This document shows, one piece after another, positions 1 through 5,925 of a DNA stretch of 7,662 nucleotides. The translations under genes were made by a program, and so were the position numbers. The stretch's first letter is position 1; every line of letters begins with the position of its first letter. This DNA is from a bacterium (lineage in GTDB: Bacteria; Atribacterota; JS1; SB-45; 34-128), in contig JAHIPR010000119.1 of assembly GCA_018903015.1 (NCBI GenBank), forward strand, positions 1 to 7,662. Reading direction: 5' to 3'. The notes below the pieces were generated by a model. That model searched no databases and was not told the DNA's origin. It worked only from the letters and a program-made list of their open reading frames with translations.

Positions 1-93
1 AACCAACCTCGAATAGGAGGAATGGAAAGAAGAGGGGATAATAATTACTGTTAAATAAAAAATAAACCTCAATCAAAAGACTCAATCGGTTTA

Positions 94-121
94 TTGCAAA
101 TTATTTTTGATTTGGTATAAT
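94..121 (+). promoter_or_regulatory. Probable sigma-70-type promoter with extended -10
   Basis: A TTGCAA -35 box (94-99) is followed after 16 bases by a perfect TATAAT -10 box (116-121), with TG one base upstream of the -10 (113-114) as in extended -10 promoters. It lies about 65 bases before the broken helix-turn-helix gene and points toward it and the recombinase. No operator repeat was recognised around it. It could also give read-through toward the cassettes downstream. Confidence 0.6.
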
Positions 122-185
122 AATAAAATGTTAAAGAATGCTACTCTAAAATACTATCAAAAGTTGAGAGGAACGTCGAGCAAAT

Positions 186-376
186 ATGATTGGAGATAAT
201 GTAAAGAAATTTAGAAAGAAAAAGGGACTTACCAAAATGACCTTGCAAGACAAGACGAGATTCCTTATACTACTTTAACAAAGTTAGAATCCAATGTTAT
301 TAAAAGACTTTCTGTCCAAACAGTTGCAAAAATTGCCCAGGCATTAGAGGTTAGCATAGAGGAATTAGTAAAATAA
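186..376 (+). pseudogene. XRE-family helix-turn-helix regulator, broken by a 1-nt frameshift
   Basis: Reading from ATG 186 gives MIGDNVKKFRKKKGLT, the typical start of a small XRE (Cro/C1-like) DNA-binding protein. The frame is then lost near 230-236. From there the +1-shifted frame continues as NDLARQDEIPYTTLTKLES and ends ALEVSIEELVK at the stop 374-376, a classic XRE helix 2 to helix 5 pattern. Adding one C to the ACCAAAA run (giving ACCCAAAA) restores a 63-residue protein with Q-N-D-L-A in the turn. The stop lies 4 bases before the recombinase start, so the two genes look like an operon, with the small protein perhaps a repressor of it. A sequencing or assembly error could also explain the lost base. 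I infer no function beyond DNA binding. Confidence 0.75.
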
Positions 377-380
377 ATTT

Positions 381-1487
381 ATGGCAAGCATAGGAATCAG
401 TAAAGATATACAGCAAGGGAAAATATTAGTTACTTTTTCCTATGATCCTAAATTTGTAGCTAAAGTTAAATCCATCGAGGGTCATAGGTGGCACCCAGAT
501 AAAAAATATTGGAGTTTTCCTTATTCACAAGAAATTCTAAGGAAGATTTTATCAGTTTTTAAAGGTGAAAATATCGATTTAGATTCTACCCTACAAGTTT
601 CTTTTAATCAAGTGGTCGATAAAAGAGAGCCGAATCAAGCCCAAATAACAGAGGAAGTGAATAAGGAACTTAAATTAAGAGGATATAGCCTGAAGACTCA
701 TAAAGCATATCTACACCATATTAAACGATACATTAGCTATTTTGCAAAAGACCTAAAAGAACTTAATGAAAAAGATATTAGAGATTATATGCTTCATTTA
801 ATTGACAAGAAAAGAGTATCCAGGGCATATCATGATCAGGCAGTAAGTGCTATAAAGTTCTTGTATGATAATGTATTGAGAATGCCAAAGATTGTTGGAA
901 ATCTACCCAGGCCTAAAGAGGAACATAAGTTGCCTACTGTCCTAAGTCAGGAAGAAGTAGGACAAATACTTCGAGCAATCAAAAATCAAAAACATAGGGC
1001 ACTAATAATGTTGGTTTATTCTGCTGGACTACGGGTAAGTGAAATTGTAAAGCTGAGGGTTGAAGATATTGACAGCAATAGAAATTTGATTCATATAAAA
1101 GGCGCTAAGGGGAAAAAGGATAGATATTCGATTCTTCCTGCAGTTGCATTGGGAGAATTAAAAAAGTATTGGAAACAATATAAGCCCAATGGATGGTTAT
1201 TCCCTGGAGCAAAAATGGATAGACATATTTCAACTAGGACTGTAGAAGCAATATTTGAAACTGCTGTCCAAGAGACAAGTATAAAGAAAAAGATATCAGT
1301 TCATACTTTACGGCATAGTTTTGCTACTCACCTATTAGAAGGAGGAACTGACCTAAGATATATTCAAGAGCTTTTGGGCCACAAGAGTAGCAAAACAACT
1401 GAAGTATATACACACGTAAGTAATAAAGATTTGGGCAGAATCAAAAGTCCATTGGATGATTTAGTCTTAAAAGGGACTAAACTATAG
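381..1487 (+). CDS. XerC/D-like tyrosine recombinase with HARP-like N-terminal domain
   Basis: This 368-residue protein is predicted to cut and rejoin DNA through a phosphotyrosine link. All catalytic residues are visible: R218 (in AGLRVSE), K246 (GKKDR), H308 and R311 (HTLRH), H334 (LLGH) and Y343 (VYTH). A SAM-like core-binding domain spans about residues 88-170. The catalytic part is XerC/D-like and lacks the extra insertion found in IntI between K246 and HTLRH. Residues about 13-62 form an additional N-terminal module (pattern I-L-V-x-F-x-Y ... W-x-P-D-x-K-x-W-x-F-P). It resembles the HARP domain of SMARCAL1-type annealing helicases, which binds forked DNA; this likeness is from memory of the pattern. 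There is no clear ribosome site; the start is 4 bases after the upstream stop, which suggests translational coupling. An attC-like palindrome follows the stop closely. Whether the enzyme moves the cassettes is not shown. Confidence 0.88.
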   Translation: MASIGISKDIQQGKILVTFSYDPKFVAKVKSIEGHRWHPDKKYWSFPYSQEILRKILSVFKGENIDLDSTLQVSFNQVVDKREPNQAQITEEVNKELKLRGYSLKTHKAYLHHIKRYISYFAKDLKELNEKDIRDYMLHLIDKKRVSRAYHDQAVSAIKFLYDNVLRMPKIVGNLPRPKEEHKLPTVLSQEEVGQILRAIKNQKHRALIMLVYSAGLRVSEIVKLRVEDIDSNRNLIHIKGAKGKKDRYSILPAVALGELKKYWKQYKPNGWLFPGAKMDRHISTRTVEAIFETAVQETSIKKKISVHTLRHSFATHLLEGGTDLRYIQELLGHKSSKTTEVYTHVSNKDLGRIKSPLDDLVLKGTKL

Positions 1488-1566
1488 TGAGAAATATCCG
1501 CAATACTGCGGATATTGTGCCATTTTGGTAGGATAAACGCAGTAATGCGATTATTAACTGTTGTGC
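1476..1566 (+). other. attC-like or attI-like recombination site upstream of cassette 1
   Basis: The core site GTTGTGC (1560-1566) is the start of cassette 1. Before it lies a long imperfect palindrome: bases 1493-1510 pair with 1538-1555 at 15 of 18 positions. The left arm can instead form a perfect local 10-bp hairpin (1493-1502 with 1507-1516, loop ATAC). A candidate R'' box is GACTAAAC (1476-1483), at the end of the recombinase gene, but no matching cassette start was found upstream in the window. The site could therefore be the attC of a cassette carrying the recombinase that starts outside the window, or a resident attachment site. The hairpin may also act as a transcription stop, though it has no clean T-run. 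Confidence 0.6.
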
Positions 1567-1597
1567 GAAAGGCTTGGCAACGTTGGGTTTCGACAAT

Positions 1598-1617
1598 GTT
1601 CGCCATCCGTGGCGAAC
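1598..1617. repeat. Short perfect hairpin near start of cassette 1
   Basis: An 8-bp perfect stem, GTTCGCCA with TGGCGAAC around a TCCG loop, lies 37 bases into cassette 1 and about 115 bases before its gene. There is no T-run, so it is not a normal terminator. It could fold in single-stranded cassette DNA or in the 5' leader of the transcript. Its role is unknown. Confidence 0.5.
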
Positions 1618-1733
1618 TCGTATTGAAAATTAATATAAAAGCCATTTCTTTACACAACTCAAAAATAAAGTAGGTACAAAATGTTTTATAAATTCTAATA
1701 ACTATATCAATATAATTTTAAGGAGGAAGATTT

Positions 1734-2822
1734 ATGTTTAACAAACAGTATATAGTAATTGTTATTCTATTATTAATTTCTAGTTCTATACTAATGAGTC
1801 AAACAAACAGTCAACAAATTTATGGAATAGGAGCTATTATCGATAAAATTGATGAGGGTATATTAGTTAAAAATGTATTAGTGAATGGTACTGCTTTTCA
1901 AGCTGGAATTAATAATGGTGATATTATTTTGGAAATAAATGGTGTTTTAACAAAAGATATTGATTTGGAACAAGCTATTAAATTAATATTAGGAGAGCAA
2001 AACACATATGTGAATATAAAAGTAAAACAAAGAAATAATGAAGTTAAAATATTTAATCTAAAACGCATTTTAATTAAACTAGGAATACAATCAAGAATAG
2101 ATTATATATTTTCAAGCCAATCTTTAGCAGAAAAATGTATATCTGCTTCTCCTATTATTAATGATGAGACTGACAATATTTCCGATCATTATCCTGTTGC
2201 AGCGGAATTTAAACTTGATGGTGGTACTAATCTTAAAATAATGACTTACAATATTTATGTAGGATTTGATGATGAAAAAAGAAAGCAAAGATTTATAGAA
2301 TGGATAAAAAAAGAAAATGTTGATATTCTAGCTTTGAACGAATTAAATTTTTATAATGAAAAAACTCTTAAAGAAGATGCATTAAAATGGGGACATAAAT
2401 ATTCTTCAATTTTTAAAACAGAAGGAGGAAATCATATTGGTATTACTGCAAATAGGGAAATAAAAAATATTGAAAAGATAAAAACTATAACTCAACGTGG
2501 AGTTTTAAAATGTGAAATAGATAATATAACACTTTTTGTTTTACATTTTTACGATGAAAAAAATAAAATGATGGTATCAGAAATACAAAATCAAGAAGCG
2601 AACACAGTTTTAGTAGAAGCTAATAAATATAATAATAGCAATTGTATAATTCTTGGAGATTTTAATGCTTTATCCCCATATGATTCGAAATATTATAAGG
2701 CTGAAGGTTTAGATTATTCAACTATTTCTTTATTTATAAATAGTAAATGGATAGATTTAGTACATCGTTATAATAATAATGATTTTATGTTAGTTACTTG
2801 TCCAACGAGATTAAAAAAATAA
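1734..2822 (+). CDS. Exported PDZ protein with circularly permuted endonuclease/exonuclease/phosphatase (EEP) domain
   Basis: This 362-residue protein has a strong ribosome site (AAGGAGG, 1720-1726) before its ATG. Residues 6-20 are hydrophobic, a signal peptide or membrane anchor. Residues about 28-112 are a PDZ domain of the CtpA/HtrA kind (GIGAIID, then AFQAGINNGDIILEING). The rest matches the metal-dependent EEP fold (DNase I, sphingomyelinase, inositol phosphatase), but with the motifs out of order. RIDYIF (121-126) and SDHYPV (150-155), normally last, come first. MTYNI (N173), LNEL (E203), LHF (H271) and GDFNA (D309, N311) follow. The chain ends at PTRLKK, where RIDYIF would normally come next. 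All catalytic motifs are present, so activity is possible; the substrate is unknown. The gene is very AT-rich compared with its neighbours. A degenerate gene fusion is the alternative. Confidence 0.82.
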   Translation: MFNKQYIVIVILLLISSSILMSQTNSQQIYGIGAIIDKIDEGILVKNVLVNGTAFQAGINNGDIILEINGVLTKDIDLEQAIKLILGEQNTYVNIKVKQRNNEVKIFNLKRILIKLGIQSRIDYIFSSQSLAEKCISASPIINDETDNISDHYPVAAEFKLDGGTNLKIMTYNIYVGFDDEKRKQRFIEWIKKENVDILALNELNFYNEKTLKEDALKWGHKYSSIFKTEGGNHIGITANREIKNIEKIKTITQRGVLKCEIDNITLFVLHFYDEKNKMMVSEIQNQEANTVLVEANKYNNSNCIILGDFNALSPYDSKYYKAEGLDYSTISLFINSKWIDLVHRYNNNDFMLVTCPTRLKK

Positions 2823-2896
2823 ATTGATATTTTATTATAATTAATGTTTTTGCTGGGAATAGCCATAAATAAACTAAAAGCTTATTTTTACAATTC

Positions 2897-2918
2897 AAAC
2901 GGCATCAGTGCCGTTTTT
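2897..2918 (+). terminator. Rho-independent terminator of cassette 1
   Basis: The arms AAACGGCA (2897-2904) and TGCCGTTT (2909-2916) form an 8-bp stem around a TCAG loop, and the downstream arm runs into a TTTTT tract. It lies 74 bases after the PDZ/EEP stop and just before the attC. It would stop read-through into cassette 2. Confidence 0.72.
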
Positions 2919-2942
2919 GTACCGTTGTTTGCCAAGCCCATC

Positions 2943-3041
2943 GCACAACAACGGGTTGGCGGGTTTTGGGCGCTGTCGCACCCAAAATCCCAAATTGCTA
3001 CGCTTCGCTCCGCAACTTCGCCAACCCGCACACCGTTATAC
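2943..3041 (+). other. attC site of cassette 1
   Basis: The R'' box is GCACAAC (2943-2949) and the R' box is GTTATAC (3035-3041). The inner arms CGGGTTGGCG (2952-2961) and CGCCAACCCG (3019-3028) pair perfectly, followed inward by GGGTTTTGGG with CCCAAAATCCC. The apical part carries the GCTTCGCTCCGC motif often seen in attC loops. R'' matches the cassette's own start (GTTGTGC) fully, but the R' box now present belongs to the next cassette, as expected for an integrated cassette. Confidence 0.88.
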
Positions 3042-3936
3042 GCAATTGAGTTCTTGAAGACAAAAATTGAGGAGGTAATATGAATAAAGAATGTTGTAAA
3101 CCCAGTGAAGAAAAAAGAGCTGAAAACTGCATGGTCTGTGGTGCAGCCCTAAAGTACTTAGAAACTGCTATAAGTGTTGTCTGCAACTACTGTGGCAAGG
3201 AAGAGACTGGGTATATCCGATGTCCTATGGGACATTATGTCTGCGATGAGTGTCACGGAAAGGGAGCGTTTGAGCTTGTTAAAGATGTCACCCTTACCAC
3301 AGAGGAGAGGGACCCCCTGGCAATAGCCGAGATACTGATGGCACATCCCACGATACCATTTTTAGGTTGTGAGCATGGACTTATTGCTACAGCATCGCTG
3401 TTAGCGGCGCTAAAGAATGAGGGGACGCTGAACATCTCCAACGAACAAGTTATCGAGGCTATGAAGCGAACACAAAAACAATCCATGCCGCCGTACTGTG
3501 CCCTTACCGGCGTCTGTGGTGTGCCTATAGGGATTGGTGCTGCTTTCAGTGTAATTCTGGGTGCAGCATGTCCAAAGGATAGGGAATCTGCAATTACCAT
3601 GCATGTTGTTGCTAGGACGATTGACACTATTGCTAATGATGTTGGACCTATGTGTTGTAAGAGCTTTGTGAGAACTGCCCTTAGCGTAGGCTACAATGCA
3701 GCGAAGGAGTACTTCAATGTTGATTTACCAATTCATAGAGAAAAGATTTCTTGTTTCTATTCTAAACGACATCCTCATGGGTGTAGAGAAAATAAATGTC
3801 TCTACTTCCCTAAGATAGCGTAGGAGCATATTTAGGAGGATTGATATAAACGGACCCAACAGCGTATAACACGGGCTATACGGCTCACTGCGTTCGCCCA
3901 AATCGGCTAATGCCGACTTCACATAGCCCGATACCG
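3036..3936 (+). mobile_element. Gene cassette 2 (DUF5714-type protein)
   Basis: The cassette runs from the TT of GTTATAC (3035-3041) to the G of GTTATCG (3936-3942). Bases 3035-3050 are the reverse complement of 3855-3870 at 13 of 16 positions, with GCGTATAAC exact. It holds one gene with little spare sequence: its start codon is 44 bases inside the left end. Confidence 0.88.
3080..3823 (+). CDS. Cysteine-rich DUF5714-type protein
   Basis: This 247-residue protein begins 4 bases after a strong GGAGG ribosome site (3071-3075). The N-terminus has three knuckles that should bind zinc or another metal: CMVC (17-20), CNYC (35-38) and CPMGHYVCDEC (48-58). The rest carries further cysteines in conserved-looking settings: GCEHG (C97, H99), YCALTGVCGVPIGIGAA (C140, C146), AACP (C164), MCCKS (C192, C193) and a tail with C225, C235 and C240. 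I recognise the pattern as the domain named DUF5714, found in anaerobic bacteria and methanogens, sometimes joined to SAM-dependent methyltransferases; no such domain is present here. The family assignment is from memory, and its biochemical role is not known to me. The gene is clearly richer in GC than the one before it, which fits separate capture of each cassette. Confidence 0.75.
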   Translation: MNKECCKPSEEKRAENCMVCGAALKYLETAISVVCNYCGKEETGYIRCPMGHYVCDECHGKGAFELVKDVTLTTEERDPLAIAEILMAHPTIPFLGCEHGLIATASLLAALKNEGTLNISNEQVIEAMKRTQKQSMPPYCALTGVCGVPIGIGAAFSVILGAACPKDRESAITMHVVARTIDTIANDVGPMCCKSFVRTALSVGYNAAKEYFNVDLPIHREKISCFYSKRHPHGCRENKCLYFPKIA

Positions 3937-3942
3937 TTATCG
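3864..3942 (+). other. attC site of cassette 2
   Basis: The R'' box GTATAAC (3864-3870) is the exact complement of this cassette's own start, GTTATAC (3035-3041). The R' box is GTTATCG (3936-3942). The inner arms CGGGCTAT (3872-3879) and ATAGCCCG (3923-3930) pair perfectly. A small stem TCGGC/GCCGA around TAAT lies near the tip (3903-3916). Confidence 0.88.
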
Positions 3943-3961
3943 GTAAGATTTTGGAGTTAAT

Positions 3962-4948
3962 ATGAATAGTTTTGGAAAAAGATATGACAGAAGATAGAAA
4001 ACCTAAACTTTTAGATCAGGTAAGACAGGTTATCCGAGTAAAGCATTATAGCTTGAGAACGGAAGAGTCATATATTAATTGGATAAAAAGATTTATATTA
4101 TTTCACAATAAAAGACATCCTATGGAAATGAGTGAGGAAGATGTCGGTCTGTTTATTACTCATCTTGCAAAAAAAGATAAAGTATCTGCATCTACCCAGA
4201 ATCAAGCCTTATGTGCGATTGTATTTTTATATAAAAATGTATTAAAAAAGGAGTTAGAAAATAATATTTCCATTTATTGGTCAAAAAGACCAAAAAAATT
4301 GCCGGTAGTTTTTACAAAGGAAGAAGCGCTTGAAGTATTAAATAATTTAAAAGATACTCATTGGTTGGAATGCTTTTATATGGAGCAGGCTTAAGATTAA
4401 CAGAAAGTTTAGAATTAAGAGTAAAAGATATTGATTTTGGTTATAGCCAAATAGTAGTGCGAGATTCAAAAGGCGGAAAAGATCGTATTACAGTGTTACC
4501 CCAAAAAGTTGTTGAACCTTTAAAAATTCACTTTAGCAAAGTGAAAGAAATTCATGCAGAAGACTTGAAAAACGGATATGGCAGTGTATATTTGCCTTAT
4601 GCAATTGAAAGAAAATATCCAAATGCGAAATATGAATGGGCTTGGTAATATGTTTTTCCTGCAACAAAAATTTCAACAGATCCAAGGTCGGGTATACAAA
4701 GACGGCATCATTTATACGATACTGTAATCCAAAAAGCTGTTAAGCAAGCGATTAGAGATGCGAGAATTACTAAACATGCAAGCTGCCACACTTTTAGGCA
4801 TTCTTTCGCAACTCATCTGTTAGAATCAGGATATGATATTAGAACAATACAGGAATTATTAGGTCATAAAAATGTGGAGACAACAATGATATATACTCAT
4901 GTAATTAATCAAGGCGGAAAAGGTGTTAGAAGTCCAGCGGATTTTTAG
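3962..4948 (+). pseudogene. intI: Integron integrase, inactivated by frameshift and nonsense mutations
   Basis: Joined across two lesions, the frames encode an IntI tyrosine recombinase of about 322 residues from ATG 3984, a normal IntI length. The N-terminus is typical (KLLDQVRQVIRVKHYSLRTE). The IntI-only extra domain is clear at about 4553-4715 ([17 protein letters not shown], then ERKYPNA). Catalytic codons survive: Arg 4394-4396 (GAGLRL), HTFRH 4787-4801, and Tyr 4892-4894 (MIYTH). The frame is lost at 4361-4368, where TTGGTTGG appears to have lost one 4-nt unit: restoring it gives [10 protein letters not shown], the spacing normal for IntI. A TAA at 4646-4648 replaces the Gln of W-Q-Y-V-F-P. 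A third lesion is possible, since the best-placed ATG (3962, after GGAG 3953-3956) is out of frame with the body. It cannot make active integrase, and reads in the same direction as the cassettes. Confidence 0.92.
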
Positions 4949-5107
4949 ATTAGGTTGCCAATTTGAGCAACATAAACTAAACTCAGAAAAGGAGAAGATT
5001 ATGTGTAATTTAAGTAATAACAAACAATTAACTAAAAACAACTTCATAAGATTAGGTTGTCATGAAAAGCAACATTTGCTATTTTCATTAGTACACCTAA
5101 TCTTATG
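4947..5107 (+). other. Insertion site next to intI (candidate attI)
   Basis: Two direct repeats of 27 bases (4947-4973 and 5049-5075, 21 of 27 identical) begin at the intI stop and lie 102 bases apart. The second lies in a long palindrome: 5045-5057 pairs perfectly with 5095-5107 (13 bp), enclosing an inner imperfect stem (ATGAAAAGCAA with TTGCTATTTTCAT). The GNAT cassette entered at the G of 5107. Before that, the core would have read GTTAAAT (G 5107 plus 5880-5885). Repeats beside a core site resemble the integrase-binding repeats of attI, and a position after the 3' end of intI fits a reverse integron. The strong palindrome is more like attC, so the type is open. Confidence 0.5.
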
Positions 5108-5111
5108 TTAG
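5001..5111 (+). CDS. Possible 36-residue small ORF over the insertion site
   Basis: ATG 5001 follows AAAAGGAGA (4987-4995) at good spacing and opens a 36-codon frame (MCNLSNNKQLTKNNF onward). The stop TAG 5109-5111 is supplied by the GNAT cassette; the pre-insertion sequence would have given TAA at the same place. Most of the frame lies within the palindrome, which may be why it stays open. It could be a real small protein, a leader peptide for the acetyltransferase 24 bases downstream, or chance. No family was recognised. Confidence 0.3.
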   Translation: MCNLSNNKQLTKNNFIRLGCHEKQHLLFSLVHLILC

Positions 5112-5879
5112 AGTGCAAAAAAAGGAGAACATAATTTGAATAGTCTTAGATCAAATCGTCTAGAGCTGATTTTATTGAGTTCTGCATTACTTGAAGCGTT
5201 ATTAGCTGGTGATCATAAACAAGCCGCACGAATTGGTGGGTTTTATATCCCGGACGATCTCATTCTCAGCAAGTCATTGCTTAAAATGCGATTGGAACAG
5301 ATACAAGTTAACCCTGAGACACACCCCTGGTTAGTTCGGGCAATTGTCATCAGACAATCTCAAACAATGTGTGGTCATGTTGGTTTCCACTCGAAACCCG
5401 GACCTGAAGACTTGCGGGATGTCGCTGCTGATGGGGTAGAGATGGGCTATTCGGTAGGAAAACATTTCCGTAAACAAGGATACGCCAAGGAGGCAGCGTT
5501 TGCGTTGATGAAATGGGCGTTTGAGAACCATCAGCAACGTTGTTTCATTCTCTCAATTGCACCTGATAATGTGGCGTCATTGGCAATGGCTCATTCGATG
5601 GAGTTCAGAGAGATCGGTTCACATATTGATGAAGAGGATGGGTTAGAACTGTATTTTGAACGGCGGTTGGCGCATTGGCCTGAAGAGTGGAGTGCCTGAG
5701 TTAATCAAATGAAACAGAATAGCATTTTCATCAGAGAATGAAAGTCACATAAATAACTTGTTGCCCTCTAACATACACATTCACCTGACGTCTGGAGCCG
5801 CCGGAAGACTTTGTAATCATCTGCTTTTGGCAGATCCATCTTAATTTAAGTGTCACCTACGACGCAGGTGATGCATGCG
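5108..5879 (+). mobile_element. Nested gene cassette (GNAT acetyltransferase) inside cassette 3
   Basis: The cassette runs from the TT of GTTAGAG (5107-5113) to the G of GTTAAAT (5879-5885). Its R'' box CTCTAAC (5766-5772) is the exact complement of its own start, and the match continues outward (12 of 14 positions). Its gene is richer in GC than the surrounding intI unit and its cores belong to the GTTA-purine kind, unlike the GTTAT cores of the neighbours. This points to a separate source and later arrival. Confidence 0.87.
5136..5699 (+). CDS. GNAT-family N-acetyltransferase, RimJ/RimL-like
   Basis: This 187-residue protein should move an acetyl group from acetyl-CoA to an amine. The start is TTG 5136, chosen because AAAGGAG (5121-5127) lies 8 bases upstream and SNRLELILLS near the N-terminus is typical of the RimJ/RimL-type subfamily. 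The acetyl-CoA motif is V-E-M-G-Y-S-V (101-107) followed by R-K-Q-G-Y-A-K-E-A (112-120), a standard Q/R-x-x-G-x-A loop and helix. N145-x-A-S-x-x-x-A (APDNVASLAMAH) and F157 then match the final conserved block. Length is normal and the frame is intact. The substrate cannot be read from sequence: ribosomal protein, small molecule, toxin and antibiotic are all possible. Acetyltransferases are among the commonest cassette genes. It has no promoter that I could identify. Confidence 0.87.
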   Translation: MNSLRSNRLELILLSSALLEALLAGDHKQAARIGGFYIPDDLILSKSLLKMRLEQIQVNPETHPWLVRAIVIRQSQTMCGHVGFHSKPGPEDLRDVAADGVEMGYSVGKHFRKQGYAKEAAFALMKWAFENHQQRCFILSIAPDNVASLAMAHSMEFREIGSHIDEEDGLELYFERRLAHWPEEWSA

Positions 5880-5885
5880 TTAAAT
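5766..5885 (+). other. attC site of the nested GNAT cassette
   Basis: The R'' box is CTCTAAC (5766-5772) and the R' box is GTTAAAT (5879-5885), which fits the classical GTTRRRY consensus. The arms pair as TCACCTG-A-CGTC (5781-5792) with GACGCAGGTGA (5861-5871), with one unpaired A as in the extrahelical bases of known attC sites. An inner stem ATCTGC/GCAGAT lies at 5819-5836. At about 120 bases it is the longest attC here. The stretch 5700-6051 holds only this site, the next attC and short leader sequence. Confidence 0.85.
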
Positions 5886-5925
5886 AAAAGGATAAAAGAA
5901 AGATGAATAATCTCCAAAATCCAAC

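Larger units (their letters stand above)
1561..3035 (+). mobile_element. Gene cassette 1 (PDZ plus permuted EEP protein)
   Basis: The cassette runs from the TT of GTTGTGC (1560-1566) to the G of GTTATAC (3035-3041). Its own start, 1560-1580, is the reverse complement of 2929-2949 at 19 of 21 positions, including the whole R'' box. This shows that both ends belong to one excisable circle. It holds one gene and a rho-independent terminator. It also contains a short perfect hairpin near its start (1598-1617, arms GTTCGCCA and TGGCGAAC). Confidence 0.88.

Noticed and set aside
1364..1657. Minus-strand frame of 97 codons over the recombinase end and the attC-like site
   Set aside because: It overlaps the catalytic end of a clear recombinase gene and a palindrome, has no family likeness and crosses a cassette boundary.
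2844..3083. Plus-strand frame of 79 codons between the PDZ/EEP gene and the DUF5714 gene
   Set aside because: It spans a terminator and the attC; its content is explained by the palindrome and core sites.
3253..3627. Minus-strand frame of 124 codons
   Set aside because: It lies fully inside the DUF5714-type gene, which has a strong ribosome site and conserved motifs.
4646..4648. TAA as a recoded glutamine codon in intI
   Set aside because: TAA ends several intact genes here (2822, 6666, 7372), and intI has an independent frameshift, so a nonsense mutation is simpler.
5045..5107. Transcription attenuator controlling the GNAT gene
   Set aside because: The palindrome ends before the ribosome site (5121-5127) and has no T-run; it sits exactly at a cassette junction, so a recombination site explains it better.
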